From Zhihengliuella flava (GTDB lineage: Bacteria > Actinomycetota > Actinomycetes > Actinomycetales > Micrococcaceae): a stretch of DNA of 64,000 bases. The notes beneath the pieces are model-generated. The model did no database searches. It was not told where the DNA came from and saw only the letters and a program-made list of their open reading frames with translations. This document shows positions 35,101-44,258 of the stretch, one piece after another. The stretch spans positions 930,001 through 994,000 of the forward strand of contig NZ_JADOTZ010000001.1 of assembly GCF_015751895.1 (NCBI RefSeq). Reading direction: 5' to 3'. How positions within the stretch are numbered: position 1 is the first letter of the stretch; each line of letters begins with the position of its first letter. A program made the translations under genes and the position numbers.

Positions 35101-35586
35101 ATGACGGAGGCCACCACCCAGACCGCCGTTGCGGGCCCGGAGTACTTGTCCGTGGCGCACGAGGACGCCGCGAGCCTGGATCACCCCATCCTGGCCGAAG
35201 ACCGCACCGCCGGTTGGCTCGGCCTCAAAGTCCGCCACCTCGCCGACGGGCACGCGGTCACCACGATGACGCTCCGCGAGGAAATGCTCAACGGCTTCGG
35301 CATTGCCCACGGCGGCATGATCTTCGCGTTCGCGGATACGACGTTCGCCTTGGCCTGCAATCCGCACACTGGCAGCGTCGACACCATCACGGTGGCTTCC
35401 GGCGTCGACGTGAACTTCCTCAAGGCCGGCATCCCCGGCCGCACCCTCACCGCCGTCGCAGACCGCCGCGCCCAGAGCGGCCGCAGCGGGATCTACGACG
35501 TTCGCATTTACCAGTCCGTTCCCGGCGCCGATGACGAGGTCGTCGCCGAGTTCCGCGGCCGCAGCCGCACCATCGCCAAGAAGTAG
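35101..35586 (+). CDS. paaI: Phenylacetate-pathway hotdog thioesterase PaaI
   Basis: A 161-residue hotdog-fold thioesterase. The catalytic stretch is LNGFGIAHGGMIFAFADTTFALACN (GxAHGG and the helix Asp). PaaI hydrolyses ring-hydroxylated phenylacetyl-CoA or stalled intermediates and frees CoA when the pathway blocks. GAGGAGGACCCGCC precedes the ATG. It is the first gene of paaI-paaK-paaR, with 29 bp before paaK. Confidence 0.93.
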   Translation: MTEATTQTAVAGPEYLSVAHEDAASLDHPILAEDRTAGWLGLKVRHLADGHAVTTMTLREEMLNGFGIAHGGMIFAFADTTFALACNPHTGSVDTITVASGVDVNFLKAGIPGRTLTAVADRRAQSGRSGIYDVRIYQSVPGADDEVVAEFRGRSRTIAKK

Positions 35587-35615
35587 CCACCCCACCAACA
35601 CAGAGGTACGCCGCC

Positions 35616-36941
35616 ATGACGCAATCCGCCGCCGAGACCACTCCCGACCTGGCCAACCCGCTGGATCCCGAAGAGACGATGAGCCGGGACCAGATCGAGT
35701 CCCTGCAGCTGGAGCGCCTTCAGGAAACCGTTTCCTACGCGTACAACCGAGTCCCCCTCTACAAGGAAAAGTACGACGCCGCGGGCGTGCACCCGTCCGA
35801 TCTCAAGGAACTGGGCGACCTGGCCAAGTTCCCGTTCACGGAGAAGGAAGACCTGCGCAAGACGTACCCGTTCGGGATGTTCGCGGTCCCGCGCGAGGAA
35901 GTCGCCCGCATTCACGCCTCCTCCGGCACCACCGGACGCGCCACCGTCGTCGGCTACACCAAGAATGATCTCCACAACTGGGCCACGCTCGGCGCCCGCT
36001 GCCTCCGGCTCTCCGGCGTCAAGCCCGGCTGGCGCGTGCACAACGCCTACGGGTACGGGCTCTTCACCGGCGGCCTCGGCGCCCACGCGGCGGCCGAGCA
36101 GCTGGGCGCGACGGTCATCCCCATGTCCGGCGGCCAAACCGAAAAGCAGATCACCCTAATTCAGGACTTTCAGCCCGAGGCCATCCTGTGCACGCCGACC
36201 TACCTGCTGACCATCGGCGATGCAATGCAGCGCGCCGGCATCGACCCGGCGTCGACCTCCCTGCGGAAGGCCGTCCTCGGCGCCGAGCCGTGGACGGCCG
36301 AAATGCGCCGCGAGCTCGAGGAGATGTTCGGCCTGGATGCCTGCGACATCTACGGATTGTCCGAGGTCATGGGCCCGGGCGTCGCCGGCGAGTCGGATGA
36401 GCTCAAGGACGGCTCCCACATTTGGGAGGACCACTTCCGCCCGGAGATCGTGGATGCGTTCGACGAGACGAAGGTGCTCGGCGACGGCGAGCACGGCGAG
36501 CTGGTGTTCACTTCCCTGACCAAGGAAGCCCTGCCGATCATCCGTTACCGCACGCACGACTTGACGCGTCTGCTGCCGGGCACCGCCCGCGCCGGCCACC
36601 GCCGCATGGGCCGCATCACCGGCCGCAGTGACGACATGATCATCCTGCGCGGCGTGAACCTGTTCCCGACCCAGATCGAGGAGCTCATCCTCAAGGTTGA
36701 CGGCCTGTCCCCGCACTTCCAGCTGGAAATCACCCGCCCGGACCGGATGGACCAGCTGGCCGTGAAGGTGGAGCGGCGCACCGACTGCACCTCGGACCGC
36801 GCCGATGCCGCCGGATCGGAGCTGCAGAAGCTCATCAAGATCCACGTCGGCTCCACCTGCCGGATCGACGTCGTCGACCCCGAGTCGCTGCCGCGCTCGG
36901 TCGGCAAGCTCAAGCGGATCCACGATCTGCGCAACCTCTAG
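35616..36941 (+). CDS. paaK: Phenylacetate-CoA ligase
   Basis: A 441-residue ANL-superfamily adenylate-forming enzyme. The nucleotide-binding loop is ASSGTTGRATVVGYT, followed by YGYGLFTGGLGAHAAAEQLGA and IYGLSEVMGPGVAGES, with the C-terminal RITGRSDDMIILRGVNLFPTQIEE and PRSVGKLKRI. All are PaaK signatures. It activates phenylacetate to phenylacetyl-CoA with ATP, the first step of the pathway. Confidence 0.96.
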   Translation: MTQSAAETTPDLANPLDPEETMSRDQIESLQLERLQETVSYAYNRVPLYKEKYDAAGVHPSDLKELGDLAKFPFTEKEDLRKTYPFGMFAVPREEVARIHASSGTTGRATVVGYTKNDLHNWATLGARCLRLSGVKPGWRVHNAYGYGLFTGGLGAHAAAEQLGATVIPMSGGQTEKQITLIQDFQPEAILCTPTYLLTIGDAMQRAGIDPASTSLRKAVLGAEPWTAEMRRELEEMFGLDACDIYGLSEVMGPGVAGESDELKDGSHIWEDHFRPEIVDAFDETKVLGDGEHGELVFTSLTKEALPIIRYRTHDLTRLLPGTARAGHRRMGRITGRSDDMIILRGVNLFPTQIEELILKVDGLSPHFQLEITRPDRMDQLAVKVERRTDCTSDRADAAGSELQKLIKIHVGSTCRIDVVDPESLPRSVGKLKRIHDLRNL

Positions 36942-36960
36942 GAATGACAGAATAGGGCGC

Positions 36961-37596
36961 ATGCCAACCACCACGCAGAACGGGGCCGGTTCGGCCGCGA
37001 CGCAGTCCACGCGTCGCGGCCGGCCCGGCTACGACCAGGACACGGTGCTCAACATCGCCGTGCAGGTCTTCAATAAGCACGGATACGACGCGACGTCGAT
37101 GGGCACCTTGGCCGAGAACCTTGGGATCAGCAAGTCGGCGATCTACCACCACGTGCCGTCGAAGGGAGACCTGCTGCGGCTGGCCCTCAACGAGGCCTTG
37201 GCGCCGCTGGAGCAGCTCGGCGAGGACGAGCGCGGCCTGGCGGGCACCGCCGAGGAGCGCCTCGAGTTCCTGCTGCGTGGAACCATCCGCGTCCTCATGG
37301 AGCGCCAGCCCTACGTGACCCTACTGCTGCGCCTGCGCGGAAACACCGAGGTGGAGCGGGCGGCCATGGAGCGGCGCCGTGCGATGGACCGCCGGGTTGC
37401 CGAGTTGGTGGTGGCCGCGCAAAAGGAGGGCAGCCTCCGCGGCGATATCGACCCGCGCACCACCACCCGCCTCTTGTTCGGCACCATCAACTCCCTCGTG
37501 GAGTGGTACCGCCCCGACGGCCCGTTCTCCGCGGAGGCCGTGGAGGAAAACGCCATCGCCATGATGCTGGACGGCCTGCACACGCGCAACAAATAA
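36961..37596 (+). CDS. paaR: TetR-family phenylacetate regulator (PaaR-like)
   Basis: A 211-residue TetR protein. The DNA-binding domain reads YDQDTVLNIAVQVFNKHGYDATSMGTLAENLGISKSAIYHHVPSKGDLLRLAL. The C-terminal part is of the TetR type found next to actinobacterial paa genes (TTRLLFGTINSLVEWYRPDG). It follows paaK by 19 bp and is probably co-transcribed with it. Actinobacterial PaaR represses paa genes and is released by phenylacetyl-CoA; four matching palindromes in this window stand before the paa units. A longer frame reading into paaK from upstream is not used. Confidence 0.88.
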   Translation: MPTTTQNGAGSAATQSTRRGRPGYDQDTVLNIAVQVFNKHGYDATSMGTLAENLGISKSAIYHHVPSKGDLLRLALNEALAPLEQLGEDERGLAGTAEERLEFLLRGTIRVLMERQPYVTLLLRLRGNTEVERAAMERRRAMDRRVAELVVAAQKEGSLRGDIDPRTTTRLLFGTINSLVEWYRPDGPFSAEAVEENAIAMMLDGLHTRNK

Positions 37597-37618
37597 TCAG
37601 CGGGTAGGATGGCTGGCC

Positions 37619-38311
37619 GTGGATCAGTTGTTCAGCACCCTCTTTAATCAGCCGTTCGGCACGGACACCGGCCTGCAGGTGGCCCTCTCCGCGGTGAGCA
37701 CGCTGCTCACCGCGATCGCCCTCATGGTGCTCGCCCACCGCAATGATTTGGGCTGGTGGTTCCAGATCCTCGCGGTCTTTGCCGGGCCCTTGGTGCTGGC
37801 CCTCACGTTTGGATATGAGGGGCTGTTCTATGCCGTGCCGGCCTTGGGCATCGCGGCCTACGGCTTGTGGCGCTACAGCGCCTTTGATCTGCGCGGCAAA
37901 TTCACCCGCCTCGTCCCGCCCGCCGGATTCTCGATCGGACAACTGGCCTGGGGCGTCGCGCTCGTCGCGCTGCTCACCGCGGCCCAATGGGGCCCCTTCC
38001 TCTTCACCTCGGCGATTATCGATGCGCCCATGACCTGGCTGCAGTTCGGCGCCCTCGCCGTGACCACGGCCTCGTTCGTCGGCATTGCCCAAGGCGTGCG
38101 ATGGGCGTGGTTGGCCAGCGCCGCCGGCACGGCCGCTTATCTCGGTTGGCTCCTGACCTTCGCCCCCGGGTTCGGCAGCCTGCTGGTCTTGGTGCTGCAG
38201 TTCCTGGCCGCTCTCTACGGGTTCGTTCTGGCCGGCGCGTCCCGCCGCGGTCCTGAGGTCGACGACGCGCAGCAGGGCGCCGCGTACCCGCCCAGCCCCT
38301 ACGCCGGCTAG
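37619..38311 (+). CDS. Multi-pass membrane protein of unknown function
   Basis: A 230-residue protein with six to seven hydrophobic segments (SAVSTLLTAIALMVLAH, FQILAVFAGPLVLALTF, GLFYAVPALGIAAYGLWRYS and so on). A C-terminal soluble tail is rich in Gly/Pro/Tyr. It starts at a GTG 22 bp after paaR, so it may be co-transcribed with the paa genes. Spacing of aromatic residues gives a vague PnuC-like impression, but I do not assign it. A role in phenylacetate uptake is conceivable from position only. Confidence 0.78.
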   Translation: MDQLFSTLFNQPFGTDTGLQVALSAVSTLLTAIALMVLAHRNDLGWWFQILAVFAGPLVLALTFGYEGLFYAVPALGIAAYGLWRYSAFDLRGKFTRLVPPAGFSIGQLAWGVALVALLTAAQWGPFLFTSAIIDAPMTWLQFGALAVTTASFVGIAQGVRWAWLASAAGTAAYLGWLLTFAPGFGSLLVLVLQFLAALYGFVLAGASRRGPEVDDAQQGAAYPPSPYAG

Positions 38312-38324
38312 CTTCCTAGCCGGC
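38303..38324 (+). terminator. Hairpin at the end of the membrane protein gene
   Basis: GCCGGCTAG (38303-38311) and CTAGCCGGC (38316-38324) form a perfect 9-bp stem with a CTTC loop; the stem includes the TAG stop codon. No U-tract follows. Confidence 0.5.
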
Positions 38325-38327
38325 GGA

Positions 38328-38354
38328 CTGTGACGTACTCCGGTTTCGTCACAG
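38328..38354. promoter_or_regulatory. Inverted repeat upstream of the TPP-enzyme gene
   Basis: CTGTGACG (38328-38335) and CGTCACAG (38347-38354) are perfect inverted repeats with an 11-bp spacer, 85 bp before the ATG of the TPP enzyme. The 19-bp centre-to-centre distance suits a dimeric regulator, or the pair may extend the preceding terminator. Confidence 0.45.
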
Positions 38355-38438
38355 TGCCACACCCATCTTCGTGAGTTGGACCGCCCTCGGGTAGCTTGAA
38401 AGCAATCCCGACTTTCAATGGCGAAAGGTCCTCTCACC

Positions 38439-40112
38439 ATGACTGAAACTCTCTCCTCCCCCGCCGTGAACTCCGCGGCCACGCCCACGAAGTCCGCGGG
38501 CCACGTGATCGTCGATACCCTCGAGGCCCACGGCGTCCAGCGCACCTACGTGGTCCCGGGCGAAAGCTACCTCGACGTCCTCGACGGGCTGCACCACTCC
38601 AGCATCGACACCGTGGTGTGCCGTCATGAGGGCGGCGCCACCTACATGGCCGAAGCGGACGGCAAAATGCATCCGGTCCCCGGCGTCGCCATGGTCACGC
38701 GCGGCCCCGGCGCGGCCAACGCCCACGTGGGCCTGCACACCGCATGGCAGGATTCGACGCCACTGGTGCTGTTCGTGGGGCTGATCCCTTACGAGCATCG
38801 GGAGAAGGAGGCGTTCCAGGAGTTTGACCCCAAGGCGTGGTTCGGCACCGGAGCCAAGCGTGTCATGGTGCTCGACCACGCGGAGCGAGCCTCCGAGGTC
38901 GTCGCCGAGGCCATGTTCGCGGCGGTTTCCGGCCGGCCGGGCCCCGTCGTGGTCGGCCTGCCGGAGGACATCATCAAAAAGCAGATCCCGGCCGAACTCC
39001 ACCCGCCGATCCCCGTCGCCTTCGGCGGCATGACGGTCACCGACTGGAAGGCCCTCAACGAGGCCCTGCAGGGTTCGGACAAGCCGCTGTTCATCTTTGG
39101 CGGTAACGACTGGAGCCATGAAGGCGCGGCGGAGTTCACGCAGTGGCTGGAAGCCAACCATCTTCCTGCCGCCGCCGAGTGGCGCTGCGAGGGCACTGTT
39201 CCCTTCGACTCTCCGTCCTACGTCGGCCCCATCGGCTACGGGCGCCCGAAGCCCACCTATGACCTGCTGGAGGAAACGGACCTCTTGGTCTTCGTGGGCA
39301 CCGTGCCCGGCGACGTCATCACTGACGGCTTCAATATCCGCCAGAACTGGGATCAGAAGAACTTCTTGGTCACCATCGATCCGTCCCTGCGCGGCCGCTC
39401 CGGTCCCGTCACGCACCAGATCGTTGCCAAGCCGGACGTGTTCGTGCGGGACTTGGTGCGCATGGATTTGACGGTCAAGGACTCGTGGAAGGAATGGACC
39501 ACCAGGATGCGCGGCGAACAGGAGAAGTTTGCTGCGCTGCCCGAGGCTACCCCGGCTTCCGGCCAAGCCCGGATGGCCACGCTCATGGCGCACCTCGTCC
39601 CGCAACTGCCGCGCGACGCGATGGTCACGTTCGGCGCGGGCGAGCACACCAACTGGGCGCACCGCTACTTCCCCACCAACGGTTATGCCTCCATGCTCTC
39701 GGCCCGCAACGGTTCCATGGGCTACTCAATCCCGTCCGCCGTGGCGGCCTCGCTCAGCTACCCGGGACGCACCGTGGTCACCATCGCGGGCGATGGTGAG
39801 TTCCTGATGAACGGCCAGGAGTTGGCCACCGCGGCCCAGTACGGCGCGACGCCGCTGGTCGTCGTCATGGACAACCAGGAGTACGGCACCATCCGCACTC
39901 ACCAGGAGCGGGACTACCCGGAGCGCATCTCCGGCACGCAACTGCAGAACCCCGACTTCGCCGCCATGGCGCAGGCCTTTGGCGGCGTGGGGGTACGGGT
40001 GGAGAACGACGCCGACGTGCCGGCCGCCGTCGAAGCCGCCTTGCAGGCCACCCAGCAGGGCCAGTTTGCCCTCATCCACCTCATCGTCGAACAGCGCGTC
40101 AAGGCCTACTAA
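38439..40112 (+). CDS. Thiamine-diphosphate-dependent enzyme (acetolactate-synthase-like)
   Basis: A 557-residue protein of the POX/AHAS superfamily. The N-terminal pyrimidine-binding domain has the catalytic Glu in TVVCRHEGGATYMAEA, followed by a central domain and a C-terminal diphosphate-binding motif TIAGDGEFLMNGQELATAAQYGATPLVVVMDN (GDG to N). The reaction could be a 2-oxoacid decarboxylase, an acetolactate-synthase-like ligase or a C-C lyase. No regulatory subunit or ilv neighbour is present, so a biosynthetic AHAS is unlikely. The ATG is 10 nt after AAAGG; an ATG seven codons upstream lacks a ribosome site. Confidence 0.85.
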   Translation: MTETLSSPAVNSAATPTKSAGHVIVDTLEAHGVQRTYVVPGESYLDVLDGLHHSSIDTVVCRHEGGATYMAEADGKMHPVPGVAMVTRGPGAANAHVGLHTAWQDSTPLVLFVGLIPYEHREKEAFQEFDPKAWFGTGAKRVMVLDHAERASEVVAEAMFAAVSGRPGPVVVGLPEDIIKKQIPAELHPPIPVAFGGMTVTDWKALNEALQGSDKPLFIFGGNDWSHEGAAEFTQWLEANHLPAAAEWRCEGTVPFDSPSYVGPIGYGRPKPTYDLLEETDLLVFVGTVPGDVITDGFNIRQNWDQKNFLVTIDPSLRGRSGPVTHQIVAKPDVFVRDLVRMDLTVKDSWKEWTTRMRGEQEKFAALPEATPASGQARMATLMAHLVPQLPRDAMVTFGAGEHTNWAHRYFPTNGYASMLSARNGSMGYSIPSAVAASLSYPGRTVVTIAGDGEFLMNGQELATAAQYGATPLVVVMDNQEYGTIRTHQERDYPERISGTQLQNPDFAAMAQAFGGVGVRVENDADVPAAVEAALQATQQGQFALIHLIVEQRVKAY

Positions 40113-40120
40113 CACAACAG

Positions 40121-40158
40121 AAATCCCCCGCCACGGTCGAGACCGTGGCGGGGGATTT
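40121..40158. terminator. Perfect bidirectional terminator
   Basis: AAATCCCCCGCCACGGTC (40121-40138), GA, GACCGTGGCGGGGGATTT (40141-40158): an 18-bp perfect stem with A- and T-ends on both strands. It lies between the convergent TPP-enzyme and BCCT genes, 8 bp after the former stop and 11 bp from the latter. Confidence 0.88.
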
Positions 40159-40169
40159 CGTGTGTGCGC

Positions 40170-41903
40170 TTACTCCTTGACGGAGGACTTGTCCTTGTCC
40201 TGATCCGGGTCGGAGGAGAGATCGAACGGCTCGTCCGTGTACTCCGGTTCCGTCCCCTCGATCGGTTCGGGCACCATGACCGCGTCCTCGGCCTCGCCGG
40301 CACGACGGCGGCGCATCCACTCCTCCGGTGGAAGCACCCGCATCCAGCGGCGGGTTTGTAGCGGTGGTAGCTCGCCCGCATCCTCCTTGAGGGCGCGTTT
40401 GAGGTTGATCATCATGAGGAAGCCGAGCACGAAGAACGGCAACCCCACCACAGTGATGAAGTCCTGCAGAACCGCGAGTCCCTCATCGCCCGAGGCCAAC
40501 AACAGGGCCGCGGCCACCAGACCCACGGCGAACGTCCAGAAGACGCGCTGCTTGGTGGGTGCTGGGTCCTCGTGGCCGTTGGACATGGTGTCCAAGACCA
40601 GGCCCGCGGAGTCCATCGAGGTAATGAAGAAGACGCCTACCAGCATGATGCCGATGGCCGAGGTGACGCCGGCCAGCGGGAAGTTGGAGAGGAACTCGAA
40701 CATGGCGCCCGGGATGTCTCCCTCCCCGACCACGCGGTCCACGAGGCCACCTTCGCCGTTCATCTCGATGTCGAACACACCCATGCCAAAGATACCGAAC
40801 CAGATGATGGTGAAGAGGGTCGGCAGGCCCAGCACGCCCAAGACGAACTGGCGGATGGTACGGCCCTTGGAAATCTTGGCGATGAAGATTCCGACGAACG
40901 GGCTCCACGTGATGGTCCACGCCCAGTAGAACACCGTCCAAGAGCCCTGCCACCCGGTGTCAAGGAACGTGTCATTCCAGAGCATGAGCTCCGGCAGCAT
41001 GTACAGGTACGTGCCCGCGGACTCCACCGTCCCCTTGATCATGACCAACGTCGGGCCCGTAATCAGCACGAACACCAACAGGCCGATGGCCACCAGGATG
41101 TTGACGTTGGAGAGGACCTTAATACCCTTGTTCAGGCCAGCGGCCACAGAGAGAATCGCCACGCCCGTCACGACGGAAATGATGATGATCTGCGCGATGG
41201 CCGATTCACTCACCCCAAAGAGGTCGGACAACCCGGCGTTGATCTGGAGCGTGCCCAGACCAATCGAGACGGCCACGCCCAGCACGGTTCCGACGATGGC
41301 GATCGTGTCGATCGTCTTGCCGGCGGGCCCGTGAATCTTTTCGCCGAGCAGCGGCTGGAACATGGAGCTGACCCGCGGCGGCAGGCGGCGCTTGTGAATG
41401 AAGTACGCGAACGCGAGGGCCGGCAGCGTGAAGATGGTCCACGTGTGCAGGCCGAAGTGGTAGAGCGTGAAGCCCATGGCCTCCTGGGCGGCCTCGATGC
41501 TCTCCGGCTCGACGCCGGCGCGCGGGGGCTGGGCGAAGTGGTACGTCGGCTCCGCAACGGCCCAGAACATCAGAATGGTGCCGATACCGGCAGCGAACAG
41601 CATGGCGAACCACGCCTTGTCTGAGTGCTCCGGCTTTTCCTCCTCATCGCTGAGGCGCACGCGGCCCCACCGGCTCAGCGCCAGGTAAATCAGGAAGAAG
41701 AGAAAGACGGTCACGCCGAGAATGTAAAACCAACCCAGATTGGCCATCAGCCAATCGGAGGCGGTTCCAAAAGCCGACCCCATGGGGCCCGTGAAAATGA
41801 TGGTGGCGACAGCAAAGACCACCACGATTGCTGCGGAGACAAAGAAGAGAAAAGTCCCCGTCTTAAGCCCCCATCTTTGAGCAAGTCGATTCAGCACTGT
41901 CAT
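40170..41903 (-). CDS. BCCT-family transporter (betaine/choline/carnitine type)
   Basis: A 577-residue protein with 12 predicted membrane segments. BCCT signatures are present: LFAAGIGTILMFWAVAEPTYHFAQPP, FGLHTWTIFTLPALAFAYF, and the conserved tryptophan segment VFYWAWTITWSPFVGIFIAKISKGRTIRQF. The C-terminal ~70 residues are highly charged, as in osmoregulated members such as BetP. It imports a quaternary ammonium compound, most likely glycine betaine, coupled to Na+. Substrate and regulation are inferred from family only. Confidence 0.92.
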   Translation of the reverse strand: MTVLNRLAQRWGLKTGTFLFFVSAAIVVVFAVATIIFTGPMGSAFGTASDWLMANLGWFYILGVTVFLFFLIYLALSRWGRVRLSDEEEKPEHSDKAWFAMLFAAGIGTILMFWAVAEPTYHFAQPPRAGVEPESIEAAQEAMGFTLYHFGLHTWTIFTLPALAFAYFIHKRRLPPRVSSMFQPLLGEKIHGPAGKTIDTIAIVGTVLGVAVSIGLGTLQINAGLSDLFGVSESAIAQIIIISVVTGVAILSVAAGLNKGIKVLSNVNILVAIGLLVFVLITGPTLVMIKGTVESAGTYLYMLPELMLWNDTFLDTGWQGSWTVFYWAWTITWSPFVGIFIAKISKGRTIRQFVLGVLGLPTLFTIIWFGIFGMGVFDIEMNGEGGLVDRVVGEGDIPGAMFEFLSNFPLAGVTSAIGIMLVGVFFITSMDSAGLVLDTMSNGHEDPAPTKQRVFWTFAVGLVAAALLLASGDEGLAVLQDFITVVGLPFFVLGFLMMINLKRALKEDAGELPPLQTRRWMRVLPPEEWMRRRRAGEAEDAVMVPEPIEGTEPEYTDEPFDLSSDPDQDKDKSSVKE

Positions 41904-42042
41904 GGATTCTCACCTCAGAGAGTTGGTTCAGTTGCTGACATGCATGATGTCCAACATATCCACCGCGCCCCCGGCACGCTAGGCAATTGCGGGACCTGAG
42001 CGCATTTTTGTCGAACCGTGATAAGTTGTCCCCTTTAACGCG

Positions 42043-42090
42043 CCACGGCGCGGCCGGGGCTGTTCGCCCGGGCCGCGCCGTGGATATTTT
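42043..42090. terminator. GC-rich hairpin with T-tract next to the paaZ stop
   Basis: CCACGGCGCGGCC (42043-42055) pairs with GGCCGCGCCGTGG (42071-42083), followed on the plus strand by ATATTTTTT up to the paaZ stop. The stem ends paaZ on the minus strand, but the U-tract would favour rightward termination; it may work both ways. Confidence 0.68.
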
Positions 42091-44202
42091 TTACCAGTTC
42101 TTGTACGTGGTGTTTTCCTTTTCGACCAGCGTCAGCACATCGTACTGAGCCACGATTTCACCGTCCTGATTGTGCAGCACGGCATCCCAGCGGACCTCGC
42201 CGTATTCATCGGTCACGCGCGGGGTCACCTGCTTGGCGGTCAGCGTCACGCGGACCGAGTCGCCGGCGGCCACCGGGGTGATGAACCGCAGGTTCTCCAG
42301 TCCGTAGTTGGCCAGCACGGGCCCCGGTGCCGGCTCAACGAAGAGCCCGGCTGCCCAGGAGACGAGCAGGTAGCCGTGCGCCACCTGCCCCGGGAAGAAC
42401 GGGTTGGCCTCGGCAGCCCTGGCATCCGTGTGAGCGTAGAACGTGTCCCCGGTCTCCCGGGCGAAGTCCTCGATGTCTTGGAGCGTGATGGTGCGCAAAT
42501 CTGAGGCGAAGGCGTCGCCGATCTGCAGTTCTGCCAGCGACTTGCGGAAGGGATGCTCGTGAGCGGCCTCTGCGCCGAACGCCTCGCAGCCGGCGATCGT
42601 GCGGTCCGCACCCGTGTGCCACACGCCGGTGACCGCGGTGAGCAGGTTCGGCGAGCCCTGCAGCGCCGTGCGCTGCATGTGGTGCTTGACGGAGCGGATG
42701 CCGCCGAGTTCCTCGCCGCCACCGGCGCGGCCCGGGCCACCATGGACTAGGTGCGGTACGGGCGAGCCGTGCCCCGTGGAGGTCTTGGCCGTCTCCCGGT
42801 TGAGGATGTGCACGCGGCCGTGGTGCCCGGCGATTCCAACCGTCAACTCCCGCACCGCCTCCGGATCGTTCGAGCAGACGGTGGCCACCAGCGACCCGGC
42901 GCCCGCTGCCGCCAGCCGCACGGCGTCCGCCACGTCGTCGTACCCCAGCACCGAGGACACGGGGCCGAAGGCCTCCTTCGAGTGCACGGCCTCGGCATTG
43001 ACGTCGTCCCACGTGAGCACGAGGGGGGACATGAAGGCGCCCTCCGGCACGACGGCGTCTTCACCGCCCTGCGTCTTGACCACCGGCGCGTCGAGGCTGC
43101 CGTAGGCCAGCTCGCCGCCGGCGGCCAACATCGCCTCGACGGCCCCGCGGACGTCCTGCAACTGGTCGAGCGAGGCCAAGGCGCCCATGGTGGTGCCCTC
43201 GGCACGCGGATCGCCGACGACGACCCGCTGCTCGATCCGGTCCCGGAGCGCCTCGACGACGGCCTGCTCGCGGCCCTTCGGGACGATCGTGCGGCGGATG
43301 GCAGTGCACTTCTGCCCGGCCTTGACGGTCATCTCCGTCACCACGGCCTTGATGAAGGCCTCAAACTCCGGGGTGCCGGGCTCCGCGTCCGGGCCGAGGA
43401 TCGCGGCGTTCAGGGAATCCGTTTCCGAGGTGAAGCGGACGCCACCCTCGATCACGTTTGGATGGGACTTGAGCCGGTTGGCCGTGCTGGCGGAGCCCGT
43501 GAAGGAGAGCATGTCCCGATAGTCCATGACGTCCAGCAGCTCCCGGGCCGAGCCGGAGATGAGCTGGATGGAGCCGGCCGGCAGAATGCCGGAGTCCACC
43601 ATGAAGCGCACGCAGGCCTCCGTCAGGTGGCCGGTGGGGGTGGCCGGCTTGACGATCGTGGGGACGCCAGCGATGAAGGCGGGGGCGAACTTCTCCAGCA
43701 TGCCCCAGACGGGGAAATTGAAGGCGTTGATCTGGGCGGCGACGCCAGGAATGCGAGTGTAGATGTGAGTTCCGAGGAAGGACCCGTCCTTGGACAGGGG
43801 CTCGGCCGGACCGTCGAGGACCACGTTGGAGTTCGGCATCTCGCGGCGGCCCTTGGAACTGAAGGTGAAGAGCACGCCGATGCCGCCGTCGATATCCACC
43901 ATGGAGTCGATCTTGGTGGCGCCGGTGCCGAAGGACACCTCGTAGAGCTCCTTGCGGTGCTCGTTGAGGTAGATCGCCAGTTCCTTGAGCTTGAGCGCGC
44001 GCTCGTGCAGCGTCAGCTGCCCGAGTTCCCGCTGGCCCACCGTCCGGGCGTGCTCCACCATGGCCGGCAGGTCGAGGCCGTCGGAGCCGAAGCGTGCGAC
44101 GATCTCGCCGGTGTTGGCGTCGCGAACGTCGGCCGTCCGGCTGTCCTCAGCGGGGGTCCACCACGTGTCCTGCACGTAGCTGGGCACAATCTGGGTTGTC
44201 AT
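42091..44202 (-). CDS. paaZ: Bifunctional PaaZ: aldehyde dehydrogenase and oxepin-CoA hydrolase
   Basis: A 703-residue fusion. The N-terminal ~520 residues are an aldehyde dehydrogenase with Glu260 (TSETDSLN) and Cys299 (AGQKCTA) as catalytic residues. The C-terminal ~160 residues are a MaoC-type hydratase (FYAHTDARAAEANPFFPGQVAHGY). The hydratase domain opens the oxepin-CoA ring and the dehydrogenase oxidises the resulting semialdehyde to 3-oxo-5,6-dehydrosuberyl-CoA. The start is an ATG 10 nt after AGGAAGGAA; a longer frame crosses the predicted PaaR site. Confidence 0.95.
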   Translation of the reverse strand: MTTQIVPSYVQDTWWTPAEDSRTADVRDANTGEIVARFGSDGLDLPAMVEHARTVGQRELGQLTLHERALKLKELAIYLNEHRKELYEVSFGTGATKIDSMVDIDGGIGVLFTFSSKGRREMPNSNVVLDGPAEPLSKDGSFLGTHIYTRIPGVAAQINAFNFPVWGMLEKFAPAFIAGVPTIVKPATPTGHLTEACVRFMVDSGILPAGSIQLISGSARELLDVMDYRDMLSFTGSASTANRLKSHPNVIEGGVRFTSETDSLNAAILGPDAEPGTPEFEAFIKAVVTEMTVKAGQKCTAIRRTIVPKGREQAVVEALRDRIEQRVVVGDPRAEGTTMGALASLDQLQDVRGAVEAMLAAGGELAYGSLDAPVVKTQGGEDAVVPEGAFMSPLVLTWDDVNAEAVHSKEAFGPVSSVLGYDDVADAVRLAAAGAGSLVATVCSNDPEAVRELTVGIAGHHGRVHILNRETAKTSTGHGSPVPHLVHGGPGRAGGGEELGGIRSVKHHMQRTALQGSPNLLTAVTGVWHTGADRTIAGCEAFGAEAAHEHPFRKSLAELQIGDAFASDLRTITLQDIEDFARETGDTFYAHTDARAAEANPFFPGQVAHGYLLVSWAAGLFVEPAPGPVLANYGLENLRFITPVAAGDSVRVTLTAKQVTPRVTDEYGEVRWDAVLHNQDGEIVAQYDVLTLVEKENTTYKNW

Positions 44203-44219
44203 CGGCGACAATTCCTTCC

Positions 44220-44237
44220 TGAACGATCGGTCAGTAA
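44220..44237. promoter_or_regulatory. Predicted PaaR operator upstream of paaZ
   Basis: TGAACGATCGGTCAGTAA; its reverse complement TTACTGACCGATCGTTCA differs at one position from the 18-mer at 26351 and 57383. It is 18 bp upstream of the paaZ start, on the promoter side. Confidence 0.78.
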
Positions 44238-44258
44238 TCAGGTTTAGCGTAGCAGGGA

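Noticed and set aside
42751-44247. 498-codon open frame opposite paaZ
   Set aside because: paaZ shows catalytic residues of both domains; the antisense product has no recognisable domain.
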